DNA of 28,031 nucleotides from JAWXBK01 sp034439975 (GTDB lineage: Bacteria > Pseudomonadota > Alphaproteobacteria > Dongiales > Dongiaceae). Location of the stretch: positions 1 to 28,031 of the forward strand of contig JAWXBK010000030.1 in the NCBI GenBank assembly GCA_034439975.1, given 5' to 3'. The notes beneath the pieces were generated by a model, which saw only the letters and a list, made by a program, of their open reading frames with translations, did no database searches and had not been told where the DNA came from. The translations under genes and the position numbers were made by a program. This document shows positions 23,096 through 28,031 of this stretch, piece by piece (the first letter of the stretch is position 1; every line of letters begins with the position of its first letter).

Positions 23096-24234
23096 CAGAA
23101 GAACAGCGAGAGCACGCCGGTATAGCCGTAAAGCCGGTTATGGCAAATCTCGCCGTTCGCGAAGAAGCCGACCAGCGGAATTTCGCCAAGCGCCTCGCGA
23201 ATCATCGCGATCTCGGCCCCGTCCTCGCCGAACATGTGCCGGCCGCGCGCGACGCAGGCATGATAGAGCGCGCCCTTGGGCGGCTCTTTCATGCGCGACG
23301 TAAGGCGCCCCAGCATGCGCACCATATCCTCGCGCGCGGCCGTCGGATCGCGCCGCACGAAGATGAGACGCCCGCCGGTTGCGACCTCGTCGCCGATCGC
23401 GATCCAGCCGCGTTGGGGATCGATGCCGACGATGTTGCGCACGAGATAATCGCCCGTGTCCGACCCGGTTACCGGCAGGGCCGCATGCACGAGGCTGACG
23501 GCACGGCGCAGATCGCGCGACAGGATTTCGCCAATCGCTTTCTGGTAGACCGCGAGCGCCGGTTCGCCGTCGAGCGTCTTCACCACATTGTCTTCGGCAT
23601 CGGTGATCTCGTGCACGAAACCGAGCGGGCTGCAGCCTTGCGTCAAACCTGTCGCAACATCGGTGCCGGCCGCGAACAGCACGCCGGAGACGCCGCCCTC
23701 GACAATGCTGCTCGTCACCTGCGGAAACGCATCGCGCGAGGCGGTCAATCCGCCGACCAGGAACGCGCCGGTCGCCGCCGACAGTTCGGCGACGATCGAT
23801 GCCGCGTTCGGATTGCGCGGATCGCCGTGCACGACACCGAAAAGCGGGAGGTTGCGTTCCAGCCAGGCCCGGTGCGCACGCTCGAAGGGCGGCATGCCGC
23901 CATGCACCGGTTCGAACAGAAGATACTTCTCGGCCGGCAGGGCGGCAAGCATGACCACAAGGCCCGGGCGGTCGAAATACTCGACGCCCTCCCCTTTGCC
24001 ATTTGAATCGCGGCCGTTCGCCATGACGCCGAGACCCGTCGTGCCGGTCCAGTCGGCGATCCCGGTTTCGGCGCGCAGGGCGGCTACGATCTGCGGCAGG
24101 GACGCTGCGAGATAATCTGTCGCATAGACGAATCCGAGCGTGCAGCCGTCATTGCGGCCGAGCGCCGCGAGACATTGCGCGACCGCCTGCATGGGATCGA
24201 CATGGCTCGAATGCGCCGCGCGGAATGTACTCAC
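23095..24234 (-). CDS. FIST domain sensory protein
   Basis: A 379-residue soluble protein with the FIST N and C domains: DGCTLGFVYATDYLAASLPQ to about residue 230, then the C-terminal unit ending RLYGYTGVLSLFF. Family landmarks are GIADWTGTTGLGVM, FLVGGLTASRD, GCSPLGFVHEITDAEDN and IPLVGFFANGEI. FIST domains are thought to bind small ligands such as amino acids upstream of signalling proteins. Here the domain stands alone, without a kinase, GGDEF or methyl-accepting partner in the window. Translation starts at GTG 24234; a TAGG lies about 8 nt before it. An internal ATG 14 codons in is the alternative. Confidence 0.88.
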   Translation of the reverse strand: MSTFRAAHSSHVDPMQAVAQCLAALGRNDGCTLGFVYATDYLAASLPQIVAALRAETGIADWTGTTGLGVMANGRDSNGKGEGVEYFDRPGLVVMLAALPAEKYLLFEPVHGGMPPFERAHRAWLERNLPLFGVVHGDPRNPNAASIVAELSAATGAFLVGGLTASRDAFPQVTSSIVEGGVSGVLFAAGTDVATGLTQGCSPLGFVHEITDAEDNVVKTLDGEPALAVYQKAIGEILSRDLRRAVSLVHAALPVTGSDTGDYLVRNIVGIDPQRGWIAIGDEVATGGRLIFVRRDPTAAREDMVRMLGRLTSRMKEPPKGALYHACVARGRHMFGEDGAEIAMIREALGEIPLVGFFANGEICHNRLYGYTGVLSLFF

Positions 24235-24242
24235 AATGTTGC

Positions 24243-24983
24243 CTAGTCGTTGGCGCGTTCGAGGCCGGGTTCCGGCGGCTCGTCGGTTTGATTTTCCGGC
24301 GGCACCGATTCCTGCGACACCTCGTTCGCGCCGGAATCGTTGGCGGCCTGTTCGACCAGCGGCAGCAGAAATGGCAGCATCGTTTCAACGATCACCGCGA
24401 CACCTGCGGCGTTGGGATGGATGCCATCGGACTGGTTGAGTGCCGGATCGAGCGCGACATTCTCGAGCAAAAACGGCATCAGCGCGACGTCATGCTGTTC
24501 CGCAAGGTCTTCATAGATCGCATCGAACTCGGCGACGTAGTCGGCGCCGAGATTGCGCGGCGCATACATGCCGACCAGCAGCACCGGCAGACCCGCGTCG
24601 GCGAATTGTGTCAGCATCGCATCGAGATTGGCGCGGGTCTGGTCGGGCTCGATCGCGCGCAGCGCATCGTTCGAGCCGAGCGCGAGGATCGCAAGATCGT
24701 AGGGTTCGCCCAACGTCCAGGCGAGGCGCGAAAGCCCCGCCGCGGTGGTATCCCCGGAGACACCGGCATTGACGACCGTCGCATCGAAGCCCTGCGCGTC
24801 GAGCGCCGCCTCGAGCCGGACCGGGAGGCTGTCGGCGGCCGGCAGCCCGTAGCCCTCCACGATCGAGGCACCGAAGGCGAGGATGCGGATCTCGCCCGAT
24901 TCCCGCCCGAAAGAGATAGTGGGATGCATCGTCCCCGCGATCGTCAGGGCCAGCAGAAAGGCGCCGATTTGCAGCCGCAGCAT
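24243..24983 (-). CDS. tesA: Secreted SGNH/GDSL arylesterase (TesA-like)
   Basis: A 246-residue esterase with a signal peptide (about 1-26) and a periplasmic location. SGNH blocks are Ser40 in AFGASIVEGYGL (36-47), Gly in NAGVSGDTTAAG (72-83), GSND (103-106) and the dyad SDGIHPNAAG near the C-terminus. Block I reads GAS rather than the usual GDS, while the nucleophile is kept. About 35 polar residues (DSGANEVSQESVPPENQ and on) form an acidic tail. The open frame continues upstream over the ybbA start, but only this start gives a signal peptide. Divergence from ybbA-ybbP is the familiar tesA neighbourhood. The stop lies 9 nt from the FIST start on the same strand. Confidence 0.88.
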   Translation of the reverse strand: MLRLQIGAFLLALTIAGTMHPTISFGRESGEIRILAFGASIVEGYGLPAADSLPVRLEAALDAQGFDATVVNAGVSGDTTAAGLSRLAWTLGEPYDLAILALGSNDALRAIEPDQTRANLDAMLTQFADAGLPVLLVGMYAPRNLGADYVAEFDAIYEDLAEQHDVALMPFLLENVALDPALNQSDGIHPNAAGVAVIVETMLPFLLPLVEQAANDSGANEVSQESVPPENQTDEPPEPGLERAND

Positions 24984-25131
24984 GTTGAAAAGCCGGGTGC
25001 CCGCGTTGAACGCGCTGCGCCGGGCGCTATATCCGGAACGGCGGATAAAGAGGGGCCGCCGCACACCGAATCGGCCGCTATTTCCCGAGATCGGGGCTTG
25101 AGCCCCACCAACAGCCCCCATCGAGGCAGGC

Positions 25132-25863
25132 ATGATCGAACTGACTGACATTGAACTTAAACTGGTTGGCGCTGCCGGCCCGGTCAACATCCTGCGCGGA
25201 ATAAGTCTGGCGATCGGAAGCGGCGAGACGGTGAGCCTGATCGGCCCGTCGGGCAGCGGCAAGACCAGCCTCCTGATGATCGCGGCCGGGCTCGAACGGC
25301 CGACCAAGGGCCGGGTTTCGATCGCCGGCACCGATCTGGGTCCCTTGAGCGAGGACCAGCTCGCCGCCTTCCGTCGCGCGCGGATCGGCATCGTGTTCCA
25401 GTCCTTCCATCTCATTCCGACCATGACGGCGCTCGAGAATGTCGCGGTGCCGCTGGAGTTTGCCGGACGGCGCGATGCGTTCGAGCGCGCGCGGATCGAA
25501 CTCGACGCGGTCGGGCTCGGCCATCGCATCGGGCATTACCCGGCGCAGATGTCGGGCGGCGAGCAGCAGCGCGTCGCACTCGCGCGCGCGTTCGCGATTT
25601 CGCCATCGCTGCTGCTGGCGGACGAGCCGACCGGCAATCTCGATATCGAAACCGGCCAGCAGGTGATCGATCTTTTGTTCCAGCGGCAGAAGGAACATGG
25701 CAGCACCCTGCTGCTCATCACGCATGAGCGCGCGCTGGCGAGCCGCTGTTCGCGCCAGCTCGCGATGCGCGACGGCAGGATCGCGTCGGATGCGGAGATC
25801 GCACAAGGCGTAACGCCAACAGCGTCCGTCACCGGATCGAGGGACGCGCGTGTCGGTCTCTGA
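25132..25863 (+). CDS. ybbA: ABC transporter ATPase YbbA
   Basis: A 243-residue ATPase that pairs with the YbbP permease. Walker A GPSGSGKT (38-45), Gln90, signature SGGEQ (141-145), Walker B LLLADE (160-165) and LDIETG after the D-loop are intact. TVSLIGPSG, FQSFHLIPTM and TALENVAVPL are typical of the LolD/YbbA class. The complex is thought to act as a periplasm-facing machine, possibly on lipids or proteins, but its cargo is not settled. AGG in GAGGCAGGC precedes the ATG. The last 20 residues extend beyond the usual end and overlap the permease start by 14 nt. Confidence 0.94.
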   Translation: MIELTDIELKLVGAAGPVNILRGISLAIGSGETVSLIGPSGSGKTSLLMIAAGLERPTKGRVSIAGTDLGPLSEDQLAAFRRARIGIVFQSFHLIPTMTALENVAVPLEFAGRRDAFERARIELDAVGLGHRIGHYPAQMSGGEQQRVALARAFAISPSLLLADEPTGNLDIETGQQVIDLLFQRQKEHGSTLLLITHERALASRCSRQLAMRDGRIASDAEIAQGVTPTASVTGSRDARVGL

Positions 25864-28031
25864 AGGCACCATCGTGGCGACGCCATCGCAGGGTGCCGCA
25901 CCCGATCCAGGCGGCTGGCCGCTCGCGCTCAAATTCGCGCGGCGCGAGCTGCGCGGCGGGATCAAGGGCTTTCGCCTGTTCCTGCTGTGTCTCGCGCTGG
26001 GCGTTGCAATCATTGCCGCGGTCGGTTCGGTAACGGCATCCGCGCTCGGCGGGCTCGAGCGCGATGCGAAGGCGTTGCTCGGCGGCGATCTCGAATTTCG
26101 GTTGCTCTATCGGCCGATCGATCCGGCGCAGCAGGATTTCCTCGACGCGGCCGGCACGGTCTCGGAAGTGCGCGACATGCGCGCGATGGCCCGCGCATCC
26201 GACGGCAACCGCACGTTGGTCGAACTGAAATCCGTCGACACCAATTATCCGCTTTATGGCGAGGCGCGGCTCGATCCGCCGACCGACCTGCGGGGGGCAC
26301 TCGCGCAGCAGAACGGGCGCTGGGGCGCCGTTGCGGAACGCGCCCTTGTCGACCGGCTCGGGCTCGCGATCGGCGATCCCGTCACGATCGGCACGCTCGA
26401 GTACGAATTGCGCGGCGTCATCGAGCGCGAGCCCGATCGGGGTGCGTCGGTCTTCATATTGGGACCGCGGCTGATGGTCGCCGATGCGAGCCTCGAGGAA
26501 ACCGGGCTCGTGCAGGAAGGAAGCCTGATCGAGTATCACTACCGTCTCGCATTGCCGCCGGACGTAGATCCGATCGGAATCGTCGAGGCGGCGAAAGCGG
26601 AATTTTCCGACGCGCTGTGGCGTGTGCGCGGGCTCGACGAGGCCGCGCCCTCGATTCGCCGCTTCATCGACCGCACCGCGACCTATCTCACCCTGGTGGG
26701 GCTTTCGACCCTGCTGGTCGGCGGCGTGGGCGTCGGCAATGCGGTGCGCGCCTGGCTCGACGGCAAGATCGCGACGGTCGCGACACTCAAGTGTCTCGGC
26801 GCGTCGCAGACGCTGATATATCGAATCTACCTCTTGCTGGTCGCGATCATGGCGCTGGTCGGCATTGCGATCGGGATTGCGATCGGTGCCGTCGTGCCGT
26901 TTGCGATCGCGGCACCGCTCGGCGAACGCTATGCGCTGACACTCGAACCGGCGATCTATGCCGGACCGCTGCTGCTCGCATCCGGCTGCGGCTTTCTGGT
27001 CGCGATCGCTTTTTCGCTTTGGCCGCTCATTCGCGCCCGCGCCGTGCCGCCCGGCACGCTCTTCCGCGACCTGGTGCAGCGCATGGAGGTGAAGCCGACC
27101 GCCTTCGACATGCTGTTGCTCGGTGCGATCGTCGCAGCCCTCGTGCTGCTCGCCGCGATCACGGCGGGCGACCGGATGCTCACCTTGTGGTTTGCGGGCG
27201 GCACGATCGTCGCCTTTTATCTGTTTCATCTGGCGGCGCGTGGTTTGAAACATCTGACTCGGCGGATGAACGAGAGCTCGGGGCAGCGCGGCGGCGAATC
27301 ACGGCGAGGTCCGATCATGCGCCTGGCACTCGCGAATATCGGACGGCCCGGCGCGCCGACCACGAGCGCGCTCTTGTCGCTGGGCCTCGGCCTCACCGTC
27401 CTCGTGATGGTCACGCTGGTGCAGGCCAATCTCGAACGCGAGCTGGTGCGATCGATTCCGGCCGAGGCGCCCGCCTTCTATTTCATCGACATCCAGGGCA
27501 CGCAGATCGACGAATTCCAGACACTGGTCTCCGAGTTTCCGGGCGTAAAGGCGATCGAGCAGGAGCCGATGCTGCGCGGGCGCATCACGGTCGTCGACGG
27601 CGTGCCGGCCGATCAGATCGAGCCCGGCGAAGGTGCGGCCTGGGCGCTACGGGGCGATCGCGGCGTGACCTGGACGGCGACGCCGCCGGCCGACGGCGAA
27701 CTCCTCAGCGGCGAATGGTGGCCCGAAGACTACGCGGGCCCGAATCTGGTCTCGATCGAATCCGGTGTCGGCGAAGGGCTCGGCCTCGAACCGGGCGACA
27801 CGATCACGGTCAATGTGCTGGGACGGCCGATCGAAGCGACAATCGCCAATCTGCGCATCGTCGACTGGACCCGGCTCGACATCAATTTCGTGTTCGTGTT
27901 TTCACCGGGCGCGCTCGCGGGCGCCCCCTCGATGCATATCGCCACCGCGCAGATGGAGAGCACGCAAGGCGGCGCGGATGGGGGCGTGGACGGGGGCGTG
28001 GACGGGGGCGACGCACTATCGGCGCAGGAGA
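25850..28031 (+). CDS. ybbP: FtsX-type permease YbbP, 3' end outside window
   Basis: The frame is open from GTG 25850 to the window edge (727 full codons) and the gene is incomplete. GAGGGA (25839-25844) sits 5 nt before this GTG; GTG 25874 is the alternative. The protein has TM1 at about 42-63 (FRLFLLCLALGVAIIAAVGS) and a first periplasmic domain (about 65-275). Helices follow near 280-300, 323-353 and 370-393, with two more at about 420-440 and 443-463 and another near 500-525. The second periplasmic domain then begins. This two-core layout is typical of YbbP. CDS length so far fits a family of about 800 residues. Residues 710-721 are a Gly/Asp repeat (see separate entry). Confidence 0.9.
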   Translation, partial: MSVSEGTIVATPSQGAAPDPGGWPLALKFARRELRGGIKGFRLFLLCLALGVAIIAAVGSVTASALGGLERDAKALLGGDLEFRLLYRPIDPAQQDFLDAAGTVSEVRDMRAMARASDGNRTLVELKSVDTNYPLYGEARLDPPTDLRGALAQQNGRWGAVAERALVDRLGLAIGDPVTIGTLEYELRGVIEREPDRGASVFILGPRLMVADASLEETGLVQEGSLIEYHYRLALPPDVDPIGIVEAAKAEFSDALWRVRGLDEAAPSIRRFIDRTATYLTLVGLSTLLVGGVGVGNAVRAWLDGKIATVATLKCLGASQTLIYRIYLLLVAIMALVGIAIGIAIGAVVPFAIAAPLGERYALTLEPAIYAGPLLLASGCGFLVAIAFSLWPLIRARAVPPGTLFRDLVQRMEVKPTAFDMLLLGAIVAALVLLAAITAGDRMLTLWFAGGTIVAFYLFHLAARGLKHLTRRMNESSGQRGGESRRGPIMRLALANIGRPGAPTTSALLSLGLGLTVLVMVTLVQANLERELVRSIPAEAPAFYFIDIQGTQIDEFQTLVSEFPGVKAIEQEPMLRGRITVVDGVPADQIEPGEGAAWALRGDRGVTWTATPPADGELLSGEWWPEDYAGPNLVSIESGVGEGLGLEPGDTITVNVLGRPIEATIANLRIVDWTRLDINFVFVFSPGALAGAPSMHIATAQMESTQGGADGGVDGGVDGGDALSAQE
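27977..28012 (+). repeat. Three 12-bp tandem repeats inside ybbP
   Basis: GATGGGGGCGTG, GACGGGGGCGTG and GACGGGGGCGAC follow each other in frame, coding for DGGV, DGGV and DGGD. The second and third units differ only in the last two bases. They insert a Gly/Asp-rich loop in the second periplasmic domain. Confidence 0.8.

Noticed and set aside
21874..24006. A 710-codon plus-strand open frame across the tas and FIST genes
   Set aside because: It is antisense to two well-supported genes, is rich in Arg, His, Ala and Gly without domain motifs, and has no ribosome binding site. Long shadow frames are expected in GC-rich DNA.
25829..27253. A 474-codon minus-strand frame opposite ybbP
   Set aside because: Shadow of ybbP; the plus strand encodes clear FtsX-type membrane helices over the same bases.
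1..28031. CRISPR arrays, tRNA or rRNA genes, insertion sequences, integrases
   Set aside because: I saw no regularly spaced repeats, no tRNA arms with TTCGA-type loops, no rRNA motifs and no transposase or integrase motifs.

Overview
This 28 kb window looks like a stretch of core chromosome from a high-GC alphaproteobacterium. The evidence is the gene block dapF-mtaB-ftsY, the GC-rich codon use throughout, tightly packed genes and a REP-like intergenic palindrome of a kind common in alphaproteobacteria. The order within the class cannot be fixed from sequence alone; Rhodospirillales-like is a guess. I see no transposase, phage gene, CRISPR array, rRNA or tRNA.

Layout, left to right. (1) 2-712: 3' part of a tandem-cupin protein that starts before the window. 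(2) 713-1224: the only long non-coding stretch; it holds a chain of hairpins ending in an intrinsic terminator (847-1170), a candidate structured RNA, then a DUF488 gene. (3) 1719-4678 (minus): an adaptor, FtsX-type permease and ATPase operon, a tripartite MacAB/Dev/Lol-like exporter without its own outer-membrane channel. (4) 4866-6071: pgk. (5) 6073-7145 (minus): azlC-azlD amino-acid exporter, divergent across an operator-like palindrome from a secreted PQQ-type sugar dehydrogenase (7214-8461). (6) 8517-9939: a NUDIX hydrolase convergent with an EamA transporter. (7) 9996-10823: FkbM methyltransferase. (8) 10951-14151 (minus): dapF-mtaB-ftsY. (9) 14217-15861 (minus): an SDR dehydrogenase followed by an unassigned glycosyltransferase-like protein. 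(10) 16046-18537: a DUF1232 protein facing two tandem EamA transporters across a REP-like pair. (11) 18643-19408 (minus): pterin carbinolamine dehydratase and a VOC protein; then a small zincin-type metalloprotease (19525-19968, plus). (12) 19985-21875 (minus): thpR-cobB-UDG, three genes joined by ATGA overlaps. (13) 21937-24234 (minus): a Tas-type aldo/keto reductase and a FIST sensor protein. (14) 24243-28031: the tesA / ybbA-ybbP divergent module; ybbP runs off the right edge.

Most of the window is housekeeping: glycolysis, lysine/peptidoglycan precursor supply, tRNA modification, protein targeting, DNA and RNA repair, and export. Genes are very compact. Several convergent pairs end within 0-16 bp of each other, and operon genes overlap by 1-14 nt. 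Several genes lack a Shine-Dalgarno site and have a -10-like hexamer just before the start codon, which suggests leaderless transcripts.

The best candidate for something undescribed is the hairpin-rich RNA at 847-1170, either a free-standing small RNA or an attenuating leader of the DUF488 gene. I matched it to no RNA family I can recall. The rest of the window is largely recognisable families with local oddities, listed under findings.
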